Positions 1 to 18,266 of a DNA stretch of 64,000 nucleotides are shown here, one piece after another. Location: NCBI GenBank assembly GCA_963402885.1, contig OY727098.1, forward strand, positions 20,198,717 to 20,262,716, read 5' to 3'. This stretch comes from Antedon bifida. Lineage: Eukaryota; Echinodermata; Crinoidea; Comatulida; Antedonidae. The notes beneath the pieces are model-generated. The model saw nothing but the letters and a program-made list of their open reading frames with translations. It ran no database searches and had not been told where the DNA came from. The position numbers were made by a program, and so were the translations under genes. Numbering within the stretch: the stretch's first letter is position 1; each line of letters starts with the position of its first letter.

Positions 1-138
1 TAATGGTGATGGCTGCAATCAATCAAATCAAACTTTGGCACCAAAACAGTGTGTCCCCTCGTTCGTTTCCGAGGTTCTACTGTAAATGCTAAATGGAAAT
101 AGTTTAATAATACTGTATCTTTTTCTTTCTAAATTTAG

Positions 139-3100
139 CAATGCTATGCCTTAGCCCAATTGTAGAGAAATTACTATCGTTATATGGATGGAGATGGACT
201 CTGCGCATTCAAGGATTAGTCATCTGTGTTTTTGGACTGCTAGCCTGTACGGTGTTTAAGAAACCACCAGTATGGAAGAAGTCCGAAAAACAAGAAGAAA
301 AGAAGAGCCACAGCCATAGCGGCTACCTGACGGCGGTATTGAAGCTACCAGAAACATGGATATTTAGTCTGGCAACGTTTCTAACTGGAGTTGCATCAAC
401 CTTCTTATATGTTTACATTGTAAGTTTTTTTGATTTTGATTGAAAAAAAAATTCTGGTAACGTTTTTTGACACCATAAAGCTTGGTTTGTGAACGCATTT
501 CTATTCTAAGTTTACGAAACACCTAAGAGCAACGCAAGTGAGCTGACAGTTCGGATGATCCATCGCGTCGTGATTGGTCAGTTGGGTTGCGCTTATATCG
601 TCTTGCATTTATATCGTCTTGCGTTTCGTTCTAGTTTGAAATAATAATGCCCTATTATACTTTAACACGGATACATAGCTATGGAACCTTTCCCCTTATT
701 TCTATTCAATTTAATGTTTGGTTAAGGGCCCTCCTTTTATGCCGCAATGTTTTAGTAAACTTCATCTGACCTCAATACACACATTATGTTTCTGAATAAA
801 TATGTTCATCTTTTGTATTAATGCACGACTTCCTATTCACCTTTTTTTCAAATACAATAACCACATCCGTTGAATAAGGCTTAAATTAAAGTACAAAAAC
901 AAAGTGAGAAGCAAATACATTCGCCCAATATAAAGTTTTCAAATAATTTTCAGTGACTTATATTAACCATATGTTTAAAATAATATCGTTCACGTCCTTA
1001 GCCTGGGAAAGACGTAGCCTAGTGCATGGTAATAAAGTATAAGTAGACAATACCGTTAGATTTCTAAAAAATGTTTGAGTTGTAACGTGCACAGTATCTA
1101 TAATGAAAATCATTAACTTATAATGCTGCTTTCTAGATATTAAATCAATCAATACTCTTTTGAAAGCTTAGTTTGCACACGAAATTAATGTCAAATTCTA
1201 TAATTATTGTAAGCCGTTCAGTTTTGTTGAAGGATTATGGTGCACAGGGAAAAGGAGGACTTCAGAAATAGTATAATCACTACTAACACAGGAACATACT
1301 GCGAATGCAACATATGTTTAGGCCTATACATTATCAAAATAATTTAGGTCTATGCTTAAGCCTATTGTCAATAGGTCTCTTTAAAGTTTCTGTTTATTCC
1401 CACGAAATATAAATACTGTAATAGGCTTATATAATGGTAATAACTTGAATTGCTTTTAAATTAATAATTGACATTGACAATACAGTAAGAGTTTAAGTGG
1501 ATTTTTGGTTTACGTTCAATTGAAATTCAGAACCCAAACCTATTTACGACACTCAAAAGCAAAAGGAAAGAGACACAAAGAGATGCAGTCAAAACTATTA
1601 TTGGTATTTAGAAATTAGCCTGTCTTTAGGCTATTCGCTACACTTTGTTTCCTGTGACCCATTTCATCATTTTAAAAATATGTAATGATGAATAAATAAT
1701 TAAGTCCTATTCGTATTGGTATTCGTATTTATATGCCTACTGTACCAACATAACAATTGGTTTGTATTGTTTTCTTTGTGACGAGAAAAATTTAATATCA
1801 TATCATAGAGAGGTCATGGTCAATGTTACTTAAAACCATGCTTCACGTGTTATAGTTTATCCATGCTCAGACTACGTGTAGCCATCTAAAGTAAGCAACC
1901 TATTCATAAATTGTTGTCTATACATATAGCCTACTATTTCTGTCTACGATTAAAATAATCTGGCAGCCCTGTTATAATATACTATTTCTACCTTGTATCT
2001 TGCTTGCTTTCCGTCTTAAACATTTAAATTAAAAAGAAATTATATCTATAAAAGGTACAAATGAAATTCTGTTACACCGATTCAAATTCATTATAAGAGC
2101 GTGGTAAAGATTTTCTCCCCAAAATCATAAGTTTGCTACGTATACGTTTATTTTGGAACTTAAGTTACCATATTTTTTGCAACAAGCAGCAATAGACCTA
2201 AGGATATTTCAGAAAGTTTGAAAAGACCTGTTTTCTCTTTTTATGCAAAGTTCTTTGCAAAATTTGACGATGATTTGTCAGAAAATGGAAAAAAAAATCT
2301 ACTAAAATAAGCCTCTTCATTGTTTGTCTAAAATGAAATCATTAACAATGTCTGGAGCTTCATATTCAACCAATGTGTTCGTAGTAGGCTTACAATTGCA
2401 AGAATTCAATGTTTATTTGAATTGAAAATAATTGTTTATTGAGGCCCAGCCAAATCCACATAAACACCAATGAATGCTTTCTTTCAGGGAAGTTACATCG
2501 TTAGTAAAGGATTGACAGAAGAGCAGAGCAGCGTCGGAATGACAGTATGTGGTTGCGGCAGTCTAGTTGCGTGTTTCATCGGTGCTGTTGTCATCGATAG
2601 AATTTCCTTTCCGACGATTTATCTCCTGCCAGTTCTCAGCGTGTTAACATCTCTTACATTCATTATCTTGATATGGGTTCACACACTCGTGCCTGTTATC
2701 ACAATGTGCCTAGGTATGTGCTTTGCAGATAGAAAATGTGTAGGGCCTATAAGCATACGTAACACCATAGTCTGAACATGCCCTAATCTGACAGGAGATG
2801 ACACCACTAATATTCCATAAAGCACGGTACCATTATAAGAGCAATTTTGATAGAAAATAATGCGCAATACGTATTTTGCTACATTGTGATGATAAAGCGT
2901 ATGTATTTCACTGGTCACACACTTACTGTCCTTATGTAACAATGATGTTTAAAAAAATGTTATATTCATACTATTATCTTATCTAAATAGTTGTTGGATT
3001 GCTCCGAACTGGCTACAACATACTGATTCTACCACCGGCAGTGGAGTTACTTGGAACGGCCAGGGCACTTGAGGCTGGAACCCTGTCAATATCCAGTCTA

Positions 3101-3630
3101 GGAGCTGGCTATATTGTTGGCTCTTACATATCAGGTAGTTAGACCTATCTTAAAGCTGTGTCTACACTATCAAACTAGTTTGAAAAAACAAGTGTGATGT
3201 ACCCAAATATGGTAGTCATATGCTCAAATATGGTAGTGATATGGCCATTTAATTCGTGATGGAATCTTTTCGGAAGAACCATGATCAATGGCATTGTTTT
3301 TGTCGGAACATAATTGATTTCTGAACTTTGTTTCAAAGTCTGGAAAATAAAGAAAGTTCTCTTATTTAGGCCTATTAACAAATGTCATGTTATTTTCTAG
3401 GTAAAATGTTTGACGCATTTGGATCGTACGACATCGCACTCTACATATGCTCAGGAATATACTTAGCAGCGGCAATGTTAGCTCTGATGGCCCCAATTTA
3501 TCAACGTATCTTTGCACGTGATAGGTACATGGTTGACAGGAAGTTTACAGATCCACAAAATTCAGAAGATTTACAGGTGCCAAATGTCCAATACGAATAT
3601 TTATTAATCGAGCGAGAGAGTGTGATTTAA
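139..3630 (+). CDS. SLC16/MCT-like major facilitator transporter, 3' part of gene
   Basis: C-terminal part of a 12-helix major facilitator of the monocarboxylate transporter (SLC16) type, a plasma-membrane carrier for small organic acids or related solutes. Four exons join in phase: 139-419 (after TTTAG), 2488-2713, 2991-3134 and 3401-3630, each with GT/AG borders; the stop TAA ends at 3630. The first visible exon carries a GWRWTL-type helix boundary, then a charged Lys/Glu loop typical of the central MCT loop. Later exons give helices 7-12, with a GLTEEQSS stretch (MCTs have a similar GLS-x-EQ loop) and a Gly-rich GAGYIVGSYISGKMFD segment. The cytoplasmic tail ends YEYLLIERESVI. The first exon starts in codon phase 1, so upstream exons lie outside the window. 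The subfamily member and substrate cannot be told from this part. Confidence 0.85.
420..2487 (+). other. Long intron of the transporter gene
   Basis: A 2.07 kb AT-rich intron (donor GTAAGT, acceptor CTTTCAG). It carries a degenerate repeat at about 515-610, listed separately. I see no coding exon in it, and the flanking exons join in phase without one. Confidence 0.7.
515..610. repeat. Degenerate CCAAT/ACGCAA-type repeat
   Basis: Contains AGCAACGCAAGTGAGC, TGATTGGTCA and CTTGCGTTTCG. The same words occur at 4827-4985, 32573-32779 and 38752-38860, so this is probably an eroded member of one MITE family. Confidence 0.4.
3151..3250 (+). mobile_element. Truncated MITE of the AAGCTCTGTCTACAC family
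   Basis: Begins TAAAGCTGTGTCTACACTA, continues CAAACTAGTTTGAAAAAA and ATGGTAGTGATATGGCC. It matches the left half of the elements at 10778-10925 and 12142-12279. The matching right terminal repeat is missing. It lies in the last intron of the transporter gene. Confidence 0.65.
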
Positions 3631-3796
3631 TCTGCTGAGTTTCTGGATCAGGATGGATTATTTAACGAATTTGAATGTTGCAATGTAAACAGACGTTGAT
3701 ATTCGTAGTTTGAATATCATTATTCCCCATGCTACATGAAAATGCCACGAGAAAGAATATCGACTGCTGACTTTTTGTTCCACGGTGGATTCTCTA

Positions 3797-3832
3797 CCAG
3801 GGAAGAGTGAAATTTCACTCTTCTTCCCTGGT
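3797..3832. repeat. Perfect-stem palindrome in the transporter 3' region
   Basis: An inverted repeat of CCAGGGAAGAGTGAAA against its complement, with one extra trinucleotide on the right arm. It lies about 170 bp after the transporter stop. A related palindrome occurs at 28817-28845. Confidence 0.6.
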
Positions 3833-4158
3833 TCTACTCTTTATTTAGAGCAATGAGTTACTTTCACGATTATTAATATGCCATATTCAGAGGCATACAA
3901 ACTGTCTTTCATGAAACCTCTCTGTTATTGAGACTGATATTAGGGGAAACTTTCATCGTTAATGATGCCTACATCCTGGCTCATGGATACTAACATCACT
4001 ATAAAGAGAACGCGAGAATAGTGTAAATAAGTGTAAGTGCAATTGAAATAAGGGATTCAGTAGTCGCTAAGGAGTTAAGGAAATAATTATGTATGTGGTC
4101 TGGAAAGTGGTCTGTCACAGGACAACCTGTGGTGGTTTGATAGTCACAAACTATTGTT

Positions 4159-4164
4159 AATAAA
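4159..4164 (+). other. Candidate poly(A) signal of the transporter gene
   Basis: AATAAA about 530 bp after the stop codon. It is the first canonical hexamer I see downstream. AT-rich sequence makes chance matches common. Confidence 0.4.
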
Positions 4165-4826
4165 TATTTCTGAATATATTTACTGTACTTGATTTTTCTT
4201 CTTTAAAAAAGAAATGCCGCGGCGCATTGTGCGTTAAACCGCAGAGTAAATAATACATCTTAATAATTTTTACCATGTCTTCATTGATAGTTAAATAGGC
4301 CTATATTTCTTTTCAAACAAATTCAGAAATTCCGGCAGGGGCCGCGTAAAGCAAGAAGACTTTGGAGGTATGACTTTCAATATCCTAAATTCAATTCCAT
4401 TGTGAAAATCAGAAACCGTAATTAAAAAAACACGTTTATTTCATAAGAATTCTATCTGAATTCTGTATTTATCCTCGGATTGAAGTCCTTTCAACCGGCA
4501 AGTTGTATTCTCTGAACAATGGAGTAAATTGCACGTACGCATCGAATACAATTTTCTTTAAAAGGTACTGTATAAAGAAACTGAATAATGGGCATGTCAA
4601 CTGCATGCATGTATCAAATGGAATTTTTTTTAATAGTACAGAAAAATGGGGTCAACTTCACGCATGCATCTATTGGAAAATAAATCTTTTTTTTTTAAAT
4701 AAAGGTACTGTATTATCATTTCATAGTGGGGGATTATATTTGCTACTATTGCTATTTGTTTTGGAAAGATATTTGGTAGTAGCAATACATCTGAGTGTGC
4801 GGACTGTATTGCTGGCGGAGAGGTGA
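4165..4826. other. Intergenic, no recognised feature
   Basis: AT-rich sequence. There is a loose internal repetition at 4500-4700: three stretches of the form GTACTGTATAAAGAAACTGAATAATGG / TTGCACGTACGCATC-like words about 70 bp apart. I see no gene. Confidence 0.45.
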
Positions 4827-4985
4827 AGCTCGATTCCCGAGGACGCAACGCAAGCGCCACGTAAGTGATTTGACCAATCACAAGCGATGGATCATGACAA
4901 AATAATGTCGCCTGTGATTGGTCAACTCACGTCTTTTCGTTACGCCTACGAGGAACAACGTTTGGAACTCCATCGAGTGGCTCCC
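4827..4985. mobile_element. MITE-like element with ACGCAACGCAAG and TGATTGGTCA words
   Basis: Starts GAAGCTCGATTCCCGAGGACG and contains CGCAACGCAAGCGCC, then GACCAATCAC and, further on, GTGATTGGTCA in the opposite sense. It has the same ends and internal words as the element at 32573-32779. Boundaries are approximate. Confidence 0.45.
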
Positions 4986-5716
4986 CCGCAACGTTGTCCA
5001 TTGTTTCGTTTGTGTGTGGTTATACAAGCCGTCGGGCATTCCGTGACAAATATCGATTTGTTAAATACTTATGCATCATAAAATTACTGATTTCCATCGA
5101 AGCGTACAGTTTACAAAAGAAAGACGTGGTACACAAAAGAAAAAATTGTATTGTTGTACAGTATGTTGATTTTAATGAACTTTAAACCTAGTCCGGAAAA
5201 TTATTAAACTTCGTCTTGGCGTAATAAAAAAGTTGAATATTGACTGGCTATTTCTACAGTATAAGATTGTCAATTTCGCATTTATAAGACAACCGACAGA
5301 CATGGATATACAAAAATAAGTCTATACTGTACAACATATATTCTATATCAAAACCAATGATGACATTATTATATTAGTGATGTTTCAGTATTATATAATT
5401 TATATAAGATTAAAATAAGATCAGCTTAGATTTATAAATTTATCGACATATTTCTCTGTAATAGAATTTGAAGGGCTTTCATATATGTTTTTCAACTTAT
5501 GAATGATTAGATGCAATTTAAGATTAAATTATTAAAAAGGCACTAATATCGGAATAATGCTTTAGATGTATGCCATTTGATTGGTTAACAGCCCTATTTT
5601 AAAACAATATCTCTTCGCTGGTCAATGGTCTTTGATTATTCGATACAATATAATAGAAATTAAAAGAGCTTACTAAAAGAATGAAGTGACAGGGACCCTT
5701 TCCATACCATCATGAT
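4986..5716. other. Intergenic, no recognised feature
   Basis: AT-rich; I see neither genes nor clear repeats here. Confidence 0.4.
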
Positions 5717-6274
5717 GTTAAAGATGTATTGTCCCTTTGTCAAATTCCAAAAAAATTAAAAATAAAAAATTTCGAAAAAAAGTGGGTCATTTTGAAGTAT
5801 CATAATAGTTATTAACTTTCACTAAAAATTTGTCGAAAAAAAAATCATTTTACTGAAATACAGACGTTTTTTTGGTTCAAAAAATAACTTTGACTTCCAG
5901 TCAAAGTTTTCGATCAAAACATATCTCATAATGCAACGCGCTTGTTTGGCTACTCTGTATGCATAATCATAAAACTTCCTCGCGATCTGTGTGAGAACAC
6001 CTTCTCAACCGTGACGAGTTGTAAACAATCCTAATTAGCATCATGCATAATGTATAATCATGGTTTGAAATCTTTGTTTACTTTCGCTCGCGACGATTTT
6101 CCAGACGAAATGTAATCAAACTAATTTAGCTGTTAATTACGTAAAATCGTTGTTTTTGGCTCGAATTTTCGACTTAAAGTGAATAGCTTTAATATTACTT
6201 TGATATGGCCAATTTAAATTTAGAATATTCTGACCTTCATTTTTTTGTGTTTCAAGGGACAATACATCTTTAAC
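5717..6274. mobile_element. 558 bp element with 21 bp perfect terminal inverted repeats
   Basis: Left end GTTAAAGATGTATTGTCCCTT (5717-5737) is the exact reverse complement of the right end (6254-6274). Inside there is only AT-rich sequence with homopolymer runs and no usable reading frame, so this is a non-autonomous DNA transposon (MITE-like). A partial match to the end, GGGACAATACATCATTAAC, sits at 8914-8932 in an ELP3 intron. No clear target-site duplication is visible, so the superfamily is open. Confidence 0.75.
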
Positions 6275-6334
6275 CGAAAAAAAGTTTTTCATCCGTTAAA
6301 ATATCATTGCTCTTACTAAATCAGGATGTTATTT

Positions 6335-6605
6335 GGCGTGTGGCGCAGTGTGTTGGACGTTGGACTACTGACCGAGGTTGGAATCCAACTCTCGCTGCAT
6401 TGCTTGTAACCTTAGGCAAGATACTTTACTTACGTTTGCCTCTCTCCACCCAGGTGTATAAATGGGTACCCGCTTAGATTTAGCTGCATTATAGGAGTAT
6501 GCTTTGACCAAAAAAAATGACTGGGGTAATAATGTTCAGCGCATAGAGGTTTCACAACATTAGGCGCTATATAAATCCAGGATATTATAATAATTATTAT
6601 TATTT
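6335..6605 (+). mobile_element. tRNA-derived SINE-like element
   Basis: The head resembles a tRNA promoter: an A-box-like TGGCGCAGTGTGTTGG near 6341 and a B-box-like GGTTGGAATCC at 6376-6386. The tail reads TTAGGCGCTATATAAAT (6560-6576) and ends in ATT repeats. The same tail closes the LINE-like remnant at 43025-43275, as expected if a SINE borrows its 3' end from a partner LINE. Confidence 0.65.
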
Positions 6606-7293
6606 GATTGGACTTGTGAGAATCAAAGACAGCATAAATGGTTATCATAGTTGTACGATGAAAATGTTTTTGGTTTCTGTACAAAAAAATATGCATATTT
6701 ATCTACTTATCGTCGATCGTTAACTTCCTAGTATAAATTTCTTTCTTGTTTTGACAATGGCTGACGAGATTATGAGATTTAAAACTGTGCTGTTGATGTT
6801 CACATGGGTAGTTAAAATAATATAAAAAAAGTGAAGTATGCGCTCTATGTGGTATATAAACAACCCACATAATTGACATTGGTTTTATCATGGAGTAAGG
6901 TTTTATTGAGAATGCAAATATTAGCTGTGATTTTGAAACTAGACAATACACTTTATAACACGCCTACGTATCTTTAATAGCTGTGTATCATGTTGCGTTG
7001 GTTGCTTAGTTACATTGAACAGTAAAGTTCAATTGGATAAAAGTTGAAAATGAATAATGAATGTTTTGTATTTGTTAAATGGTGGAATATTTTCATTTTT
7101 CCAACTGAAATGGTTTACGTCTATTATTTTTATTTTTTAAAATTTTATGTCTTTAGGCAATGTGGCCAAGGATTACCAATAGTGAATTATTCACTGTCCT
7201 GTCAGACAGGTGGTAATCCCTCTGATACAGGGGCTATTTTGTGAACCAGTTCCCTGGGGTAACCCCTTACTCTACTCTTCTTCCTTTTCTTTA
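6606..7293. other. Intergenic, no recognised feature
   Basis: AT-rich sequence with no supported gene. Short open frames on both strands show no family resemblance. Confidence 0.4.
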
Positions 7294-7405
7294 TCATTTT
7301 CTTATATTTGTATAACATTGTAAAAAACATTGTAAATATAATCATCATTTAAAAAAAAATTCTTAATGCGCTGTGTAAAAAAGATAAAGGAAAAGGAAGA
7401 ATATT
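7294..7405 (+). repeat. Direct repeat flanking the last ELP3 exon, copy 1
   Basis: Shares TTTGTATAACATTGTAAA, AACATTGTAAATATAAT and ATAAAGGAAAAGG in the same order with 7959-8072. It lies just beyond the 3' end of ELP3. Confidence 0.6.
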
Positions 7406-7832
7406 AATAATTTGAAAAAAAAAATCTTCTATCCAATTCAATTCATAAACTTTAATATTTAGATATACCGTGTCTCATGATAGTATATAGATTCCAAACA
7501 ACTTTGAATTATAAAACCTTGCGCCTCAACCCACTCAATATTTTTAAATTACATAATAGCCTATGTAAATATGCAAACGTGATTAGTTGAAATGGCATCA
7601 CGACCACTCATCCAAAGATCAAATCTACCTGGGCAATATATCATGTCCTGCAAACCCCAGTAAAATGTGCAAACTTCAGTAAAATCCTAGATTCTAGAAA
7701 TTTCAGGGCAATCCTTGCATCTAACAGACTCAAACAAGCAAATTCCAGTTGAATCCTTCAAACTTCCATACATTTGTCTTGTGTTGTAAACCAACCATTT
7801 AAAGTTGTCTATGTTATAAATAATAATCAACA

Positions 7833-15358
<7,526 letters not shown>

Positions 15359-15580
15359 TCTTACGGTCAACTATTGAATAAAACAATAGTCCTAGGTATG
15401 ATGTTGTTTGTAAAAATAATGCATGTGTTTTCCTGTGTTTACATCATCATCATTGACTTTAAAAAGCGCCCCCTACCGTACCCTGTTATGCGAAATAATT
15501 TGAACGATCGATTTGACGTTGTTCAATGCTCATTCATCAAACACTATTTTTTTTTATAAATTATTTATAAACGACTTAAA
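15359..15580 (-). promoter_or_regulatory. ELP3 5' flank, partly made of tRNA-array spacer
   Basis: The 220 bp between the ELP3 start codon and the first tRNA fragment must hold the ELP3 leader and core promoter if the gene is not longer. From about 15516 the sequence is array spacer (GTTCAATGCTCATTCATCAA). No TATA box at a convincing position. Confidence 0.5.
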
Positions 15581-15637
15581 TTGAACCCGGGGCCTCTCGC
15601 ACCCAAAGCGAGAATCATGCCACTAGACCGACGAGCC
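15581..15637 (-). pseudogene. tRNA-Pro fragment, left edge of array
   Basis: Lacks the 3' acceptor strand and the 3' T-stem strand, and has T8 changed to C. It cannot make a normal tRNA. Confidence 0.9.
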
Positions 15638-15784
15638 GATATATCATGAAGCGAAAGGATATGGAAATTACTGGTCTGTGCCGAGTTTAATACATGTCGA
15701 ATAAATACGTTGTTCAATGCTCATTTGTCAAAAGTTATTTATTTCACTTTTTTGGTAAATTATTTAAATATGACTTAAAAAATG

Positions 15785-15856
15785 GGGCTCGTCCGGGAAT
15801 TGAACCCGGGGCCTCTCGCACCCAAAGCGAGAATCATGCCACTAGACCAACGAGCC
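15785..15856 (-). tRNA. tRNA-Pro(TGG)
   Basis: Consensus gene. Its 5' flank reads AAAGCGAAAGG in plus-strand sense, the same class as the far-right end of the array. Confidence 0.95.
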
Positions 15857-15996
15857 GATATATCAAAAAGCGAAAGGATATGGAAATTAGTGGTCTGTGC
15901 ATGCCGAGTTTAATACATGTCGAAGAAATACGGTGTTCAATGCTTATTTGTCAAACGTTATTTATTTCACTTTTTTGGTAAATTATTTAAAAAACT

Positions 15997-16068
15997 GGGC
16001 TCGTCCGGGAATTGAACCCGGGGCCTCTCGCACCCAAAGCGAGAATCATGCCACTAGACCAACGAGCC
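15997..16068 (-). tRNA. tRNA-Pro(TGG)
   Basis: Consensus gene. It has the short 3' spacer class (AAAAAACTGGGC on the plus strand) that recurs only in the next two copies and after the copy at 24309. Confidence 0.95.
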
Positions 16069-16204
16069 GATATATCATAAAGCGAAAGGATATGGAAATT
16101 ACTGTTCTGTGCCGAGTTTAATACATGTCGAAGAAATACGGTGTTCAATGCTTATTTGTCAAACGTTATTTATTTCACTTTTTTGGTAAATTATTTAAAA
16201 AACT

Positions 16205-16276
16205 GGGCTCGTCCGGGAATTGAACCCGGGGCCTCTCGCACCCAAAGCGAGAATCATGCCACTAGACCAACGAGCC
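16205..16276 (-). tRNA. tRNA-Pro(TGG)
   Basis: Consensus gene in the 208 bp spacer class. Confidence 0.95.
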
Positions 16277-16412
16277 GATATATCATAAAGCGAAAGGATA
16301 TGGAAATTACTGGTCTGTGCCGAGTTTATTACATGTCGAAGAAATACGGTGTTCAATGCTTATTTGTCAAACGTTATTTATTTCACTTTTTTGGTAAATT
16401 ATTTAAAAAACT

Positions 16413-16484
16413 GGGCTCGTGCGGGAATTGAACCCGGGGCCTCTCGCACACAAAGCGAGAATCATGCCACTAGACCAACGAGCC
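16413..16484 (-). tRNA. tRNA-Pro body with threonine anticodon TGT
   Basis: The anticodon loop reads TTTGTGT instead of TTTGGGT: G36 became T, giving anticodon TGT (codon ACA, Thr). A second change, G65 to C, breaks the C49-G65 pair of the T stem. A and B boxes and the terminator are unchanged, so it may be transcribed. Either a decaying copy or a tRNA that could place proline at Thr codons, depending on synthetase recognition. Confidence 0.85.
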
Positions 16485-16628
16485 GATATATCAGAAAACG
16501 AAAGGATATGGAAATTACTGGTCTGTGCCGAGATTAATACATGTCGAATAAATACGTTGTTCAATGCTCATTTGTCAAACGTTATTTATTTCACTTTTTG
16601 GTAAATTATTTCGATGTCTTAAAAAATG

Positions 16629-16700
16629 GGGCTCGTCCGGGAATTGAACCCGGGGCCTCTCGCACCCAAAGCGAGAATCATGCCACTAGACCAACGAGCC
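16629..16700 (-). tRNA. tRNA-Pro(TGG)
   Basis: Consensus gene, 5' flank of the CCTTTCGTTTTCTG class. Confidence 0.95.
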
Positions 16701-16848
16701 GATATATCAGAAAACGAAAGGATATGGAAATTACTGGTCTGTGCCGAGATTAATACATGTCGAATAAATACGTTGTTCAATGCTCATTTGTCAAACGTTA
16801 TTTATTTCACTTTTTTGGTAAATTATTTAAAAAATGTCTTAAAAAATG

Positions 16849-16920
16849 GGGCTCGTCCGGGAATTGAACCCGGGGCCTCTCGCACCCAAAGCGAGAATCA
16901 TGCCACTAGACCAACGAGCC
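16849..16920 (-). tRNA. tRNA-Pro(TGG)
   Basis: Consensus gene, 5' flank of the TCTTTTTGCTTTCTG class. Confidence 0.95.
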
Positions 16921-17064
16921 GATATATCAGAAAGCAAAAAGATATGGAAATTACTGGTCTGTGCCGAGTTTAATACATGTCGAAAAAATACCTTGTTTAA
17001 GGCCCATTCGTCAAACATTATTTATTTCACTTTTTGGTAAATTATTTCGATGTCTTAAAAAATG

Positions 17065-17136
17065 GGGCTCGTCCGGGAATTGAACCCGGGGCCTCTCGCA
17101 CCCAAAGCGAGAATCATGCCACTAGACCAACGAGCC
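17065..17136 (-). tRNA. tRNA-Pro(TGG)
   Basis: Consensus gene; CCTTTCGTTTTCTG flank. With its neighbours on both sides it mirrors the order of the plus copies at 23214, 23434 and 23650. Confidence 0.95.
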
Positions 17137-17284
17137 GATATATCAGAAAACGAAAGGATATGGAAATTACTGGTCTGTGCCGAGATTAATACATGTCGAA
17201 TAAATACGTTGTTCAATGCTCATTTGTCAAACGTTGTTTATTTCACTTTTTTGGTAAATTATTTAAAAAATGTCTTAAAAAATG

Positions 17285-17356
17285 GGGCTCGTCCGGAAAT
17301 TGAACCCGGGGCCTCTCGCACCCAAAGCGAGAATCATGCCACTAGACCAACGAGCC
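17285..17356 (-). tRNA. tRNA-Pro(TGG), T61 variant
   Basis: C61 to T turns the G53-C61 pair into a wobble and alters the last part of the B box (GGTTCAATTTC). Confidence 0.92.
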
Positions 17357-17504
17357 GATATATCAGAAAGCAAAAAGATATGGAAATTACTGGTCTGTGC
17401 CGAGTTTAATACATGTCGAATAAATCCGTTGTTCAATGCTCATTTGTCAAACGTTATTTATTTCACTTTTTTGGTAAATTATTTAAAAAATGTCTTAAAA
17501 AATG

Positions 17505-17536
17505 GGGCTCGTCCGGGAATTGAACCCGGGGCCTCT
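17505..17536 (-). pseudogene. Half tRNA-Pro at the inversion breakpoint
   Basis: Only the T arm and 3' acceptor strand remain. The copy stops in the anticodon stem and is joined directly to the 5' end of the opposite-strand gene at 17540. Confidence 0.93.
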
Positions 17537-17539
17537 ATC

Positions 17540-17611
17540 GGCTCGTTGGTCTAGTGGCATGATTCTCGCTTTGGGTGCGAGAGGCCCCGGGTTCAATTTC
17601 CGGACGAGCCC
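17540..17611 (+). tRNA. tRNA-Pro(TGG), T61 variant, no normal 5' flank
   Basis: First rightward copy. Its upstream sequence is the inverted half tRNA instead of the usual GATATATC flank; only ATC remains of it. It may be poorly transcribed if the flank matters. Confidence 0.92.
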
Positions 17612-17758
17612 CATTTTTTAAGACATTTTTAAATAATTTACCAAAAAAGTGAAATAATTAACGTTTGACAAATGAGCATTGAACAACGGATTTATTCGAC
17701 ATGTATTAAACTCGGCACAGACCAGTAATTTCCATATCTTTTTGCTTTCTGATATATC

Positions 17759-17830
17759 GGCTCGTTGGTCTAGTGGCATGATTCTCGCTTTGGGTGCGAG
17801 AGGCCCCGGGTTCAATTCCCGGACGAGCCC
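17759..17830 (+). tRNA. tRNA-Pro(TGG)
   Basis: Consensus; TCTTTTTGCTTTCTG flank. Confidence 0.95.
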
Positions 17831-17978
17831 CATTTTTAAAGACATTTTTTAAATAATTTACCAAAAAAGTGAAATAAATAACGTTTGACAAATGAGCATT
17901 GAACAACGGATTTATTCGACATGTATTAAACTCGGCACAGACCAGTAATTTCCATATCTTTTTGCTTTCTGATATATC

Positions 17979-18050
17979 GGCTCGTTGGTCTAGTGGCATG
18001 ATTCTCGCTTTGGGTGCGAGAGGCCCCGGGTTCAATTCCCGGACGAGCCC
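17979..18050 (+). tRNA. tRNA-Pro(TGG)
   Basis: Consensus; followed by the TCGAAATAATTT spacer class. Confidence 0.95.
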
Positions 18051-18194
18051 CATTTTTTAAGACATCGAAATAATTTACCAAAAAGTGAAATAAATAATGT
18101 TTGACGAATGGGCCTTAAACAACGTATTTTTTCGACATGTATTAAACTCGGCAGAGAACAGTAATTTCCATATCTTTTTGCTTTCTGCTATATC

Positions 18195-18266
18195 GGCTCG
18201 TTGGTCTAGTGGCATGATTCTCGCTTTGGGTGCGAGAGGCCCCGGGTTCAATTCCCGAACGAGCCC
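18195..18266 (+). tRNA. tRNA-Pro(TGG), A65 variant
   Basis: G65 to A gives a C49/A65 mismatch at the base of the T stem; the 5' flank is GCTATATC. Same variant at 20601 and 22351. Confidence 0.9.

Noticed and set aside
958-1152. 64-codon minus-strand frame in the transporter intron
   Set aside because: AT-rich intron, no family resemblance, no splice context.
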